Source of the DNA: Sanderia malayensis
Lineage: Eukaryota; Cnidaria; Scyphozoa; Semaeostomeae; Pelagiidae
Length of the DNA stretch: 64,000 nt
Assembly: GCA_013076295.1 (NCBI GenBank)
Contig: RQOL01000024.1
Span: forward strand, 806,001 to 870,000
Reading direction: 5' to 3'
Shown in pieces: positions 10,186-20,241 of this stretch. The number at the start of each line of letters is the position of its first letter. Position 1 is the first letter of the stretch. Made by a program: the position numbers and the translations under genes. Below the pieces are notes generated by a model. It did not search any database and had not been told where the DNA came from. It worked only from the letters and a program-made list of their open reading frames with translations.

Positions 10186-11072
10186 CAGAAATAGTTATGT
10201 GGTATTTTATTTCCATTCTGCTGTGCTCAAAGTTGTGGCGTGAATGCATCTGACAAAAGCTCTTCTGAAACTCTCAATCTTCTGAAAGTGTTTGGTCTCT
10301 TCTGAAAGTGTTTACTAAGGAGTATGAGAAATTAAATTATGTGGGACGAATTATGTATCACACACATGCCATTTGGCGGAATAAATTATTAGATTACTTT
10401 ATAGCTAAACAATTATCAAAACAGTTTCAGTGGACGAAAATTGGTCCAATTGTTTTTAAAAAAAATACGAAAATAGTTGAGGAATTGCAAAGGAAATTAA
10501 GTTTTGAATTGGGCCTCAGTTGAGCAAGTTTCAGTGACAGAAAGGGTGCGTGCAGTTAAGGATTCACTATACCTTCTTTATTCTTTTTTTTTTCAAAAGA
10601 GCCTGGTACACTACACTGATTTCAAATTTGAAATCTGACGTGCAACGAGCTATTACATGTGAAGTAGTCGATATTTAGTCACAACCGCCCGCCATTTTGT
10701 TTGAAGCAATTTGATGACTCGTTAGATTTGATAATGACTTGTTTACAAATGTCTTTATCAACCCTGAATATGTGAAGGAGGGCTACGCAACTGAGCAAGC
10801 AGTTTTTAACGACCACACACTGTGTCAGGCTGGTCAACACGCAGTCTGAATACAGGGAGAGGAGACTACAGTAGTATTGTCAAAGCAGCAATGCCTACAA
10901 AATGGAAGCCAAAAACGTGCGGAATCTTTCCCGCCTTAATTATGGTATTAATCCTTGATCAGGAAATTTTAACCGAGATGTGAAAAGTAAAGTGTCCGCA
11001 ACTCGAACTCTAAGACTTTTTTCACAAAATCCTTCACAAATTTTATTGACTTTTCATGAAATTAATATGTTA

Positions 11073-11415
11073 TTAGTTGTTAGTAGTCAATTGTTCCTGT
11101 AGAACATCTATAAACGTCCTTGTTCCTTCAAATTTTAATTCACCAGAAACTTTCATTCCTTCACCGTCACCAAGGTTGACTGCTGGACCCTTTATTGTCA
11201 CATGGCACGAACCGTTTTTATCCCCCTTGAGAAAGTAAACTACTGTTTTTGGAAATTTTCCATGAATTCCATTTTATAAGTGTCCAACAACTCTGCCTTG
11301 TTTCAAAATACAGAGAGCATACTTGTCTGCTTCACTATCTGGCTGCCTGGCACTAAAAAGCACTTCTCCTTTGTGTAGGCTCCATCTATCCTTATACACG
11401 TAAAAACCTTTCACG
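11073..11415 (-). pseudogene. Fragment of a HIRAN-like protein
   Basis: The minus strand reads GFYVYKDRWSLHKGEVLFS, then a block with DKYALCILKQGRVVGHL, an in-frame TAA, then VVYFLKGDKNGSCHVTIKG and ELKFEGTRTFIDVLQEQL before a double stop. The pattern (YVYKD.W, EADKYA..ILK.G.VVGH, long strand pairs) resembles HIRAN-domain proteins found in many invertebrate repeat-associated genes. With an internal stop and no start it looks like a decayed copy. Family assignment is from memory of the pattern and is uncertain. Confidence 0.45.
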
Positions 11416-11871
11416 TATGAACCTTTCACACATCAGACTCGTATTTTTTGCCCAATTAACGCCTTCTTATACCTATTTTGATCAGAATTTAAATAGAGTT
11501 ACTATTTGTGAGTTTATTTTACTTTTCTGGCTCGAATATAACTAATTTAGCTGAACAAATCCGGGCATCCGCTAAGTCGAACATTCGCTTACTCTAACAA
11601 ATTTTAATTTCCCTCCAGAGTTCGAGTAAGCGGATGTCAACTGTACTTTCCAACTAACTTCACAAACAACCATTACAATGCTTGAATATAAAACGATTAA
11701 CAATAGATACTTTGTGCTGCACACACCTAATGAGAATGGATACAATGTACTTGATAGTAAACAATGCATATTGAATTAACATAACACAACATACCACTTT
11801 TGAGCTGAGGTGCCAAGAGAAACATTTTTCATGGTATGTTGGTATGTTCTTAATCTACTCCGGGTATAAGT

Positions 11872-11918
11872 ACGTCACGGTTCATGATTCGTTTTTTGTG
11901 ACGGTTTGAACTCAAGTT
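11872..11918 (+). promoter_or_regulatory. Conserved proximal element upstream of GNAT copy 3
   Basis: ACGTCACGGTTCATGATTCG followed by TTTTTTGTGACGGTTTGAAC, 210 bp before the copy 3 ATG. It is preserved although the gene behind it is broken. Confidence 0.45.
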
Positions 11919-12233
11919 CAAGTTGACAAATATTCATATGATGATATTAGACAAAATCAAAAAAAGTCTCTGCTACTTCGCAAATCGGATTTTATGAACG
12001 AAAGTCAGCTTTGCACTCCGCAAAATTTATTGTTCGTTGATTGAAGATTCAGTAACATTTTGGAAGTAAGTTGAGATAGACATGCATGGAATTATCTGCC
12101 GTAAGGCAAATATTTCAGACAAAAAATTCATAAATAACATGTCCAAAGGTATGTACAGTGGTATAGATTATACACCAAAGATGTTTCCAATTTGGTTATG
12201 TGATGAAAACTGGCAGCCATTTGTAGCAGAGGT

Positions 12234-12242
12234 GAGTTCATC
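12234..12242. repeat. 9-bp target-site duplication, left copy
   Basis: GAGTTCATC immediately left of the inserted element; the same nine bases follow it at 13255-13263. The uninterrupted sequence in copies 1, 2 and 4 has GAGTTCATC once. Confidence 0.85.
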
Positions 12243-13254
12243 GGTCGGTGTTAGATCATAGGCTAGTATGCTACAAAAATGACGTAATGGTTTTATATTC
12301 GAATGGAGGCTTGGAATGCTGTGCAACACAGCACAGCACGAGCACGCACACAATGACATGACTCAACTCAAGAACATGAAGAGAACATGTTCATTGCAGT
12401 TTGATTGATCAAAGCTTTTTGGGATTAATGATGATTCAGTTTAAGATTTAGTCAATTTTCATATATTTCTACTACTGTCGAAATATATATTTATAATTGT
12501 TAATCATATGTTTTTCGGCATTCAAATACATAAGATAAACAGAGCTTTTTCGTGATTTTATCAAGTGGTGTGGTATTGTTCCAATTTGTACTTAAATAAT
12601 TTACAGAGATGCTAGCATATTGAAAGACTTTGTCTGGTAGTAAATATAAGTTCTTTAAACGTTTTAGCCATCAACGCTTTGTTGTTAATAAATGAAGTAT
12701 AGCACCAATCAGTAACATCTGCTGCGCTGCGACAAAAGCCTATTGTGTGTTTTCGCTTGGCTTATTGTTTTAAATTTTGACTGACACTTAGAAAAGCGGA
12801 ACTATGACAGGAACAATGGGTGCTAAAAAAGAGAAAGAATGTTGCATGTTTTGTTGTTTGTTGGCACTTGGCTTTGCTTTGAATTTTGAAATTATAAGTA
12901 ATAAAATAATTTGCTTCCTTTTAAGTCAAGTCGAGACAATATTATGTAACATTAAATGATACCTTTGCCATAGACTACCATATACTCTTAGAGCATGTGT
13001 GTGGTAGTCAATTCATGACGGTAGTGGATAATATGGGTTTAAAGTAATATCTATTCTTCAGAGCCGACCTTGGCTCATATTATAATGGGCATTTGCCAGT
13101 GTATTCAAAATGTCAGCAAAAGCTAAGACTGTGAAATTAGAAGGAAGCTTGTTTTATTTGTTTGCGGTGTGTGACGTGAATGGCCAGCCTCCATTTGGAT
13201 AACACAGTATTACGTCATTTTTGTAGCATACTAGCCTATGATCTAACACCGACC
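12243..13254. mobile_element. Non-autonomous TIR DNA transposon (1012 bp, 9-bp TSD)
   Basis: The ends are perfect 46-bp inverted repeats starting GGTCGGTGTTAGATCATAGG, with a further diverged match (GGAGGCTTGG/GGAGGCTGGC) inside. A 9-bp target duplication and long TIRs are typical of Mutator/MULE-type elements. The interior is AT-rich with no transposase-like frame, so movement would need a helper in trans. It is inserted in GNAT copy 3. Confidence 0.85.
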
Positions 13255-14119
13255 GAGTTCATCCGGAGATGTAGTTGGATTTTTGGCCTTGCACATTGTT
13301 GACAGCAAGACAAGAGTGATCATACGAAGCTCAAGGGTGGCACAAGAATACAGGAATAACGGAGTGTATTCAAGGCTGTTGCACTATTCATTGTCCTTTA
13401 TCAGAGAGAAATTTAGCAGCATTAATTTTGTTGTGAGCATGCGAAGAATTGAGCACAAGACGCCAGAAGGCTACGAAGCCAAGCATGATTTCGAGTATCT
13501 AGTGGTACGTTGCAGCAATAGAAACCCTGATAATAAGTGCCACTGTCTCTTATGTAGCAATGGGAGCACTGACAAAGATGATCAGCCTCATAATGCATTA
13601 GAAAGCCTTGCTATCAATCATGAAAGCTTTTCCAGTCTTTGCAAAACAAAGAAGTCAATAATTCAAGAGCTACTTCCAAGCAACATCGTATTTATCGGGC
13701 AAGCAATGCACCGTCTTGATCTCAAAGAAAACAGAGAATTCCTGGATGAACAGAAGTATCTTGTAGCTGGTTGCAGCGAAGATGAAGATTACAAAGTTAT
13801 GTCAATTTTTGACCTGCGCCAAAGAGAATCTGTGAATGGATTCAAGTTGTATTATGTGGATCTCTATGGCAACAACAGTGCAGTGATATTGCAACATGCA
13901 TTGAAAGCAATAAGCATGGCTTCACAGCAAGTTGATGGTAAAGTGTTTGATATGTTCATTCACATGCATTCAAAGGAAGCAGAAGCTATTGTTTGCCATT
14001 TTCGTAATTGCAAAATTTATGATGTCATATTTAATGTACACATGAAAATAACTGAAGCTGATGTTGACATTGTTATCTCTAATATACTAAACAAGTTCAA
14101 CAATAATCAAAAAAACTGA

Positions 14120-14736
14120 TAATGGATTTTTTCACTTTTAATAATAAAAAAAATCATTCTTCCTGATCTGCTTCTCTTCAATGTTTGAAATAGTTTAACT
14201 TTGGTCGTCCTGCTTATGATTTTTATACTGAAACTGAGGTTTTCTACAAGCACCTTGAAATATCATTTTGGCAAAGTTGTCACCCAAAAATATCATTTTT
14301 GGCAAAAATTTCACTCAAAAATATCGGACTGTCCCCCCCCCCTATGTCAATGTGCTGAGTGCCCTCTGGGGTTACGTTCTGTAGTTAAATATCGTCTGCA
14401 AAACGTATGGGATAGGATAGGTACACAAGGTACTTACGAAAGGCTTTGCTGTATCTTATGTTGATTTGAGTTTTGGATTATAATTGCAAAACTATTCGCT
14501 GTGTGTTTTGTCCTGAAGTCCTTAGACCGCGGTTACAATAGCATTAGTCAAATATGATATATTTATAATAACGTTTAGCTCTGTGTCCCCTGTCTGCCCT
14601 ACATTATACGAAACACTCCAAGTTGCCAATGACAGCTTGGCAAGAGTGTTGACTGCACTTCGCATTTGATTCTTGGCTTATTTGGCTTGCCCTCGGGGGC
14701 TTATTCGAGGATTTACTTTACGGTATTCGTTTAATG
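14120..14736. repeat. Duplicated downstream flank, copy 2
   Basis: Matches 6596-6951 at both ends (TTGGTCGTCCTGCTTATGAT; AATATGATATATTTATAATA; hairpin at 14629-14640; AATAAGCCCCC-type end at 14690-14735). The middle has extra sequence with three imperfect AAATATCATTTTTGGCAAA repeats (14257-14330). AATAAA at about 14144 can serve the GNAT copy 3 3' end. Confidence 0.6.
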
Positions 14737-14883
14737 ATATTTATCTGTCCTTCCTTACACCATCATATCAATATTATGTTTTTATATCATCTGACCTGAC
14801 TTGACACTTATGGCTGGTTTACCATCTTCTTTCTTCATTTGCATTTATTCTTAGCAGGGGCGTAGTGGGAGTCGGTTTTTGAA

Positions 14884-14932
14884 GTACTTGATTTACTTGA
14901 TTTACTTGATTTACTTGATTTACTTGATCCAG
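14884..14932. repeat. 9-bp tandem repeat
   Basis: Five copies of ACTTGATTT in direct tandem, absent from copies 1 and 2 of the same block. Confidence 0.85.
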
Positions 14933-15480
14933 CGACGAATAATCTCATCGCTTTCGAACTACTGGGGCAGAGAGGCCTCTCTGGCCTATAGTTCGAAGTA
15001 GAAGGAATTGTAGCCAAGCTTTTTCCAAGCCATGCAATTTCCTGATTTGCATAGCTACCAAGAGAAGGTTCCGATTCGGTTTGTTGCTCTGAAGAAACTG
15101 TGTCTTCTTTCTCATGATCTCCTTTGTAAATGCTTTATGTAGTTGTCGGGTTGGTCGCCTGTTTCTCTTTTTCTTTTCGTCTTCTTTTCCTGCCACATTT
15201 TTCTTCATTTCCACTCGTTTTATCATCTGCATCGGCTTCGTTTTCGGTTTGGGTTTTCTGGCGGTGCCGTTTTTTTGTCAATGCTGGAGGAAGCCGTGGT
15301 CATGAAAATCACCATTAAGCTATTTCCTTGTTTCCATCCATTCTCTTCATACGAAATGTGGTCAATATGTTCCAAATAACACCTTCTCCAAATGAAAACT
15401 TGCATATGGTACCTTTGATCGCTTGTTCTACGGAATCTACGTTGTCACGTGATGACGCTCGAAACTTGCCAAGAAAAATA

Positions 15481-15485
15481 GATTC
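15481..15485. repeat. Copia target-site duplication, left
   Basis: GATTC next to the 5' LTR; the matching GATTC lies at 20074-20078. The uninterrupted relative near 4390 has GATTC once. Confidence 0.85.
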
Positions 15486-15688
15486 TGTTGGACATTATTG
15501 TGACTCGTATCACTTTGATTGACATTATCATGCTGTGACCATGCTTATATTACACAATGCTCTGAATATAATTTTATCTCTTCTACTTTCATTATTCGTT
15601 CGTTCGCTGATTGCTGGCTATACTGTTTATATATATATTTGATGATTGGATATACATTTTGTTATATCTTGAATACACTCTGCTAATA
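15486..15688 (+). repeat. Copia 5' LTR
   Basis: 203 bp beginning TGTTGGACATTATTG and ending CTCTGCTAATA. I see no difference from the 3' LTR at 19871-20073. It ends in TA rather than the usual CA. Confidence 0.9.
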
Positions 15689-15704
15689 GGTTATGGGCCC
15701 AGAG
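15689..15704 (+). other. Copia primer-binding site (initiator tRNA half-molecule type)
   Basis: GGTTATGGGCCCAGAG abuts the LTR end. It is complementary to the anticodon-stem region of eukaryotic initiator tRNA-Met (CTGGGCCCATAACC), the internal priming mode known from Drosophila copia, rather than to a tRNA 3' end. Confidence 0.8.
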
Positions 15705-15803
15705 TGCTAGTTTTGCCAGGGTAAGGATTAATAATCTATTTGTTTATATTCGACTTCTGATTTGCCTCGTGCATTTGCGTTCAACGAAAGTTAGCTGGAA
15801 AAA

Positions 15804-18800
15804 ATGGCTACTGAAGAAAGTTGTTTCAAAATTGAAAAGTTGCGTGGAGAAAATTTCCATAGCTGGAAATTTCAATTGAAGATGCATTTGATAGCTAAAG
15901 ATTTATGGGAGATCGTACAAGGTACTGAAGTTCTGAGAAGTGGAGCTACAGCCGATCAGCAAAGAATTTTTCGAAAAAGAGAAAACATTGCCCTCGCTAC
16001 TGTGTGCTTGTCTGTTGATACATCACTGCAAATATACGTGAGATCTGCTACGTCGTCCAAGGAGGCATGGGACAATCTACAAAAACACTTTGAGCAAAAA
16101 ACTCTGTCTCAAAAGATATTCTATCGAAGAAAACTGTATTCAGCCAAAATGGCGAAGGGTGCAAAAATGATCGACCATGTTAATTACTTAAAGACATTGG
16201 CTGAACATTTGGAAGCTGTTGACGATGCTATAGTTGAGAAAGATTTGGTCATCATTTTAATAAGCAGTTTGCCAGAAGAATACAACTACTTAATTACAGC
16301 CTTGGAGACGATTGCTGAGGACAAACTCACATGGGATTATGTGAGAGATAGGCTGATCCACGAGTTTGAGAAATTACATGGCGAGGAACAATGCGGAAGT
16401 GGGACGACAAATGTTCCAGACATGAAGAACAAAATTGAAGATAATGCATTGTTTATCAAGAGAGGCACTGATAAAGGGAATCCAAGTAATGGAAGAACAT
16501 TCCTGTGCCACTATTGCAAGAAGCCTGGGCATTTCGCAAGAAATTGTTACAAAAAGAAATCTGATTTGAAAGGGAAGTCAGGACATGCATCAGCCAATAT
16601 TGCGACAACAATAGCAGAGTCAAAGTCGAAGTCGTTGTCGAGCGAAATTGAAATACCACAGGCTGAGGAAATCGCGTTGACAGCTGGTGAGGTTCCAACC
16701 GGGAAAGACAATTGGTGGATTGATTCGGGTGCAACACAGCACATGACGTCTGACAAGAAACAGATGACAGATTATGTGGCGTTCAAGAAACCACTACAAG
16801 TAAGAATTGCTGACAACACCATCCTGCATGCTTACGGAAAAGGAACCGTATCATTGTTGGTTCATGATGGAAATGAAAAGCTGAATATGTCATTAAAGAG
16901 CGTTCTCTATGTACCCAAGATACGGAACAAGTTATTATCTCTGCCATCCATGACAGAGAAGGGCGTGGAGGTACAATTCAAGGGCCAGTCATGTAAAGTT
17001 GTCATCAATGACAAGGTCTACAATATTGGACACAAACATGGAAAACTGTATAAACTGAATTTAGAACCTGAAAATACCTGCTGTTATGCATCAACTAAAG
17101 CAACTGATGATTTGTCTTTATGGCACAACCGCTTTGGACACTTGGGATATGACAACCTGAAGATGTTGAGTGATAAATCTATGGTTGATGGAATGGAACA
17201 TAAAGGGAAAACAGAAATGAATAAAGAATGCGAATCATGTGCATTTGGAAAGCAAAATCGTTCTCCATTTCCCAAGAAAAGCTCACATCGATGTACACAA
17301 CCTTTGGAGCTTATCCACAGTGACGTTTGTGGACCAATGAATGAACATTCAGTGGGAGGCTCAAAGTATTTTGTTACTTTTATAGACGATTTCTCACGTT
17401 TCACAACCGTCTATATGATGAAGAATAAAAGCGAAGTTTTACAGAAATTTAAAGAGTTTGTTGCATTGAATGAGAATCTAACTGGACGAAGAGTAAAAAA
17501 GCTGAGAGCTGACAATGGTGGGGAGTACAAATCTGATGATTTTGAGAAGTATTGCAAAGAAAGAGGAATACTACGAGAAGATACAATTCCCTACACGCCA
17601 CAGCAAAATGGAGTTGCCGAGCGCATGAATAGAACAATCATGGAGACAGTGAGATCTATCATGCATCATGCAAAGCTTCCAATGATGTTTTGGGCTGAGG
17701 CAGTTTCTACAGCAGTCTATATTAGAAATCGTTGCCCAACACCTGCCCTGAAGGAGAAGACTCCATATGAAAGCTGGCTCAAGGAGAAGCCAAGCGTAAA
17801 GCATCTCAGAGTATTTGGTTGCAATGCAATGGTACATATACCTGATGAGAAGAGGAGTAAACTTGACAAGAAATCAAGGAAATGTATTTTTGTTGGATAT
17901 CCGACTGGAAGTAAAGGATACAAACTGTTTGATCCTGAAACAAGAAAGATGATTAGAAGTCGGGATGTCATCTTTATGGAGAATTCATTTGGTGATGATT
18001 CACTGAAGATGGAAGATATTTCATATCAACTACTTCCTGATGACAAGGGAGGTGAAGTTACTATGGAAATGGGTCATGACAATGTTGAAGCAACAAACAT
18101 TGAATTCAGAAATCAAGAGCAACAAGAAGAAAGAGAGATTGAATTCTCACAAAGGCAATCTCAGAGAGTCCGACAACCTCCAGAGAGATATGGCATAATA
18201 ACGGGAGATTGGTGGAATTATGCATCAATAGCAGTTTCAAACCATGATGAACCTCGAAATATTGCTGAAGCATTACATGGTAGTGATGCTACATTGTGGA
18301 GAGAAGCACTTGATAGTGAATATAAATCATTAATGAAGAATGATACATGGAAGCTGGTCGAACTACCTGAAGGAAAAAATCTTGTTGGCTCTAAATGGTT
18401 GTTCAAAATAAAGCATAATGCCGATGGAAGTATCAGCAGATACAAAAGTCGTTTGGTTGCTCAAGGATATACTCAAGAAGAAGGTGAAGATTATGATGAA
18501 ATCTTTGCGCCGGTAGCTAAATACAATTCAATACGTTCAGTCTTGGCAATTGCAAACAAATTTGACATGGATATTCACCAAATGGATGTCAAAACTGCAT
18601 TTTTGAATGGCTACCTGACAAATGATATATACATGAAGCAACCTGAAGGTTATGAAGATGAAGAGAAACCACATTTGGTATGCAAACTACAGAAGAGCCT
18701 GTACGGTTTGAAACAATCTGCAAGGTGTTGGAATATCACCTTTGATAAGTATCTGAAGGAATCTGGATATGTACAAAATCCCGCTGATCCATGTGTCTAC

Positions 18801-19808
18801 TGCAAGAGTGACATTAAAAACGGCATGAAGCAATTGGTTATTGTAGCTGTTTATGTAGACGACATGATAATAGCGTCAAATAATGGTGGTTTGCTTTCAG
18901 CAGAAAAGATCGAACTGAAGAAACGGTTCGAAATGGATGATCTTGGGGAGATCAATTATTGCCTTGGGATGTCTATCAAAAGAGATAGAAGAAATCGAGT
19001 CCTTACAATCAATCAAAACATGTATTTGAAGAATGTGCTAAAGAGATTTCAAATGCAGGATTGCAAGCCGATATCAACTCCTATGGATCCCAATGCAAAG
19101 TTTATGAAACTAACAAATGATGATGAAGTAGCTGACAAGAGAGAGTATCAAGCAATGATAGGATCTCTCACATACGCCTCGATCGCTACACGACCAGACT
19201 TATCAGACGCAGTTGGAATTCTAAGTCAATTTATGAGTAATCCTGGACAACAACATGTAAAAGGAGTGAAGCGAGTACTACGCTACATCCAAGGGACGTT
19301 GGATTATGGATTACGTTTTGAAGGTGGAGAATTTAAGCTTCAAGGATATTCGGACGCTGATTGGGCAGGTGATGTAAATACCAGAAAGTCCACATCCGGA
19401 TACGTATTTAGATTAGGAAAGGCTACCATATCGTGGAAATCAAAGAGGCAACCGGTAGTCGCCCTTTCATCAACTGAAGCCGAGTATGTTGCCCTGTGTG
19501 CGGCAACGCAAGAAGCAATTTGGTTAAGAAGATTGCTGGGGAGCTTGGACATAAATCAAGATCAAGCTACACAACTATATGAAGATAACCAAGGAGCAAT
19601 AGCTCTGTCAAGAAACCCCAACAGTCACAGTAGAACCAAGCACATAGACATCAAGTATCACTACGTGAGAGATATTGTAGACAACAAAGAGATTCAACTG
19701 ATATATTGTCCTACTGAGAAAATGATCGCCGATATCATGACAAAGCCATTACCCAGACCAAAGTTCGAAGAAATGCGATCATTGATTGGAGTTGAACAAT
19801 TACTTTAA
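15804..19808 (+). CDS. Copia gag-pol polyprotein
   Basis: Single frame of 1334 aa. Order of domains: copia-type gag (UBN2-like, about residues 1-200), CCHC zinc knuckle CHYCKKPGHFARNC (C235, C238, H243, C248), aspartic protease with DSGA at D307, GAG-pre-integrase with LWHNRFGHLGYDNL, then integrase with D507, D570 and E606 (D,D35E spacing), reverse transcriptase with D928 and YVDD (D1019, D1020), and RNase H with D1184 and E1225. Integrase precedes RT, which defines Ty1/copia rather than Ty3/gypsy. No stop or frameshift interrupts it and all catalytic residues I can check are present. The start ATG is the first after the LTR leader; gag and pol are not separated by a frameshift site. Confidence 0.97.
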   Translation: MATEESCFKIEKLRGENFHSWKFQLKMHLIAKDLWEIVQGTEVLRSGATADQQRIFRKRENIALATVCLSVDTSLQIYVRSATSSKEAWDNLQKHFEQKTLSQKIFYRRKLYSAKMAKGAKMIDHVNYLKTLAEHLEAVDDAIVEKDLVIILISSLPEEYNYLITALETIAEDKLTWDYVRDRLIHEFEKLHGEEQCGSGTTNVPDMKNKIEDNALFIKRGTDKGNPSNGRTFLCHYCKKPGHFARNCYKKKSDLKGKSGHASANIATTIAESKSKSLSSEIEIPQAEEIALTAGEVPTGKDNWWIDSGATQHMTSDKKQMTDYVAFKKPLQVRIADNTILHAYGKGTVSLLVHDGNEKLNMSLKSVLYVPKIRNKLLSLPSMTEKGVEVQFKGQSCKVVINDKVYNIGHKHGKLYKLNLEPENTCCYASTKATDDLSLWHNRFGHLGYDNLKMLSDKSMVDGMEHKGKTEMNKECESCAFGKQNRSPFPKKSSHRCTQPLELIHSDVCGPMNEHSVGGSKYFVTFIDDFSRFTTVYMMKNKSEVLQKFKEFVALNENLTGRRVKKLRADNGGEYKSDDFEKYCKERGILREDTIPYTPQQNGVAERMNRTIMETVRSIMHHAKLPMMFWAEAVSTAVYIRNRCPTPALKEKTPYESWLKEKPSVKHLRVFGCNAMVHIPDEKRSKLDKKSRKCIFVGYPTGSKGYKLFDPETRKMIRSRDVIFMENSFGDDSLKMEDISYQLLPDDKGGEVTMEMGHDNVEATNIEFRNQEQQEEREIEFSQRQSQRVRQPPERYGIITGDWWNYASIAVSNHDEPRNIAEALHGSDATLWREALDSEYKSLMKNDTWKLVELPEGKNLVGSKWLFKIKHNADGSISRYKSRLVAQGYTQEEGEDYDEIFAPVAKYNSIRSVLAIANKFDMDIHQMDVKTAFLNGYLTNDIYMKQPEGYEDEEKPHLVCKLQKSLYGLKQSARCWNITFDKYLKESGYVQNPADPCVYCKSDIKNGMKQLVIVAVYVDDMIIASNNGGLLSAEKIELKKRFEMDDLGEINYCLGMSIKRDRRNRVLTINQNMYLKNVLKRFQMQDCKPISTPMDPNAKFMKLTNDDEVADKREYQAMIGSLTYASIATRPDLSDAVGILSQFMSNPGQQHVKGVKRVLRYIQGTLDYGLRFEGGEFKLQGYSDADWAGDVNTRKSTSGYVFRLGKATISWKSKRQPVVALSSTEAEYVALCAATQEAIWLRRLLGSLDINQDQATQLYEDNQGAIALSRNPNSHSRTKHIDIKYHYVRDIVDNKEIQLIYCPTEKMIADIMTKPLPRPKFEEMRSLIGVEQLL

Positions 19809-19859
19809 CTTTTCCTATTTGCTGCTGCGTAGTTTAAATTTTTATTCAAGTAATACTCG

Positions 19860-19870
19860 TCAAGTGGGAG
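19860..19870 (+). other. Copia polypurine tract
   Basis: AAGTGGGAG directly before the 3' LTR, the expected position for plus-strand priming. Confidence 0.6.
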
Positions 19871-20073
19871 TGTTGGACATTATTGTGACTCGTATCACTT
19901 TGATTGACATTATCATGCTGTGACCATGCTTATATTACACAATGCTCTGAATATAATTTTATCTCTTCTACTTTCATTATTCGTTCGTTCGCTGATTGCT
20001 GGCTATACTGTTTATATATATATTTGATGATTGGATATACATTTTGTTATATCTTGAATACACTCTGCTAATA
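19871..20073 (+). repeat. Copia 3' LTR
   Basis: 203 bp, same sequence as 15486-15688 on direct comparison, followed by the GATTC target duplicate. Confidence 0.9.
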
Positions 20074-20241
20074 GATTCGACACGAAACAATGAGCCGAAA
20101 CGGCAAACGAGGTATCCATAAAGGCTTCTAATCATACCGCCAATTTACTTGTGTTCCTTACAACGCAAAAAAATCAACAACATTTAACTGCAACAAAGCA
20201 TCTGACTTTTTTTATAGAGCTTTGTGCTATTATGTTCAATA

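Larger units (their letters stand above)
12082..14119 (+). pseudogene. GNAT acetyltransferase, NAT16-like, copy 3, disrupted by an insertion
   Basis: The 5' part (12082-12242) begins MHGIICRKANISDKKF and matches the other copies through FVAEVSSS. A 1012-bp element then interrupts it and brings a stop within a few codons. The gene resumes at 13255 within the 9-bp duplicated target and continues open to the TGA at 14117-14119, with an RNNGVYSRLL loop and CHCLLC cluster. The C-terminal half resembles copy 1 (KLYYVDLYG, KITEADVDIVISN). A product starting from the internal Met at 13283 would lack the first 70 or so residues of the fold. Unless the insert is spliced out, this copy cannot make a full enzyme. 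Confidence 0.8.
14737..15485. repeat. Duplicated flank block A, copy 3
   Basis: Full-length relative of 3955-4420, enlarged by a 9-bp tandem array and about 250 bp around 14930-15190. Several overlapping open frames here (14945-15522) share no conserved frame with the other copies and are not called. Ends at the copia insertion point. Confidence 0.6.
15486..20073 (+). mobile_element. Full-length Ty1/copia LTR retrotransposon
   Basis: 4588-bp element with identical-looking 203-bp LTRs, a primer-binding site directly after the 5' LTR, one uninterrupted gag-pol frame, a purine tract before the 3' LTR, and a 5-bp GATTC target duplication. All hallmarks of a recent, potentially autonomous insertion. 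It lies in duplicated flank block A, upstream of GNAT copy 4. Confidence 0.95.

Noticed and set aside
10308..10523. 71-codon frame after GNAT copy 2
   Set aside because: No recognisable motif, no counterpart after the other GNAT copies; could be a fragment but cannot be supported.
15114..15405. Overlapping small frames on both strands in flank block A copy 3
   Set aside because: Frames are not conserved in the related blocks at 3955 and 6952.
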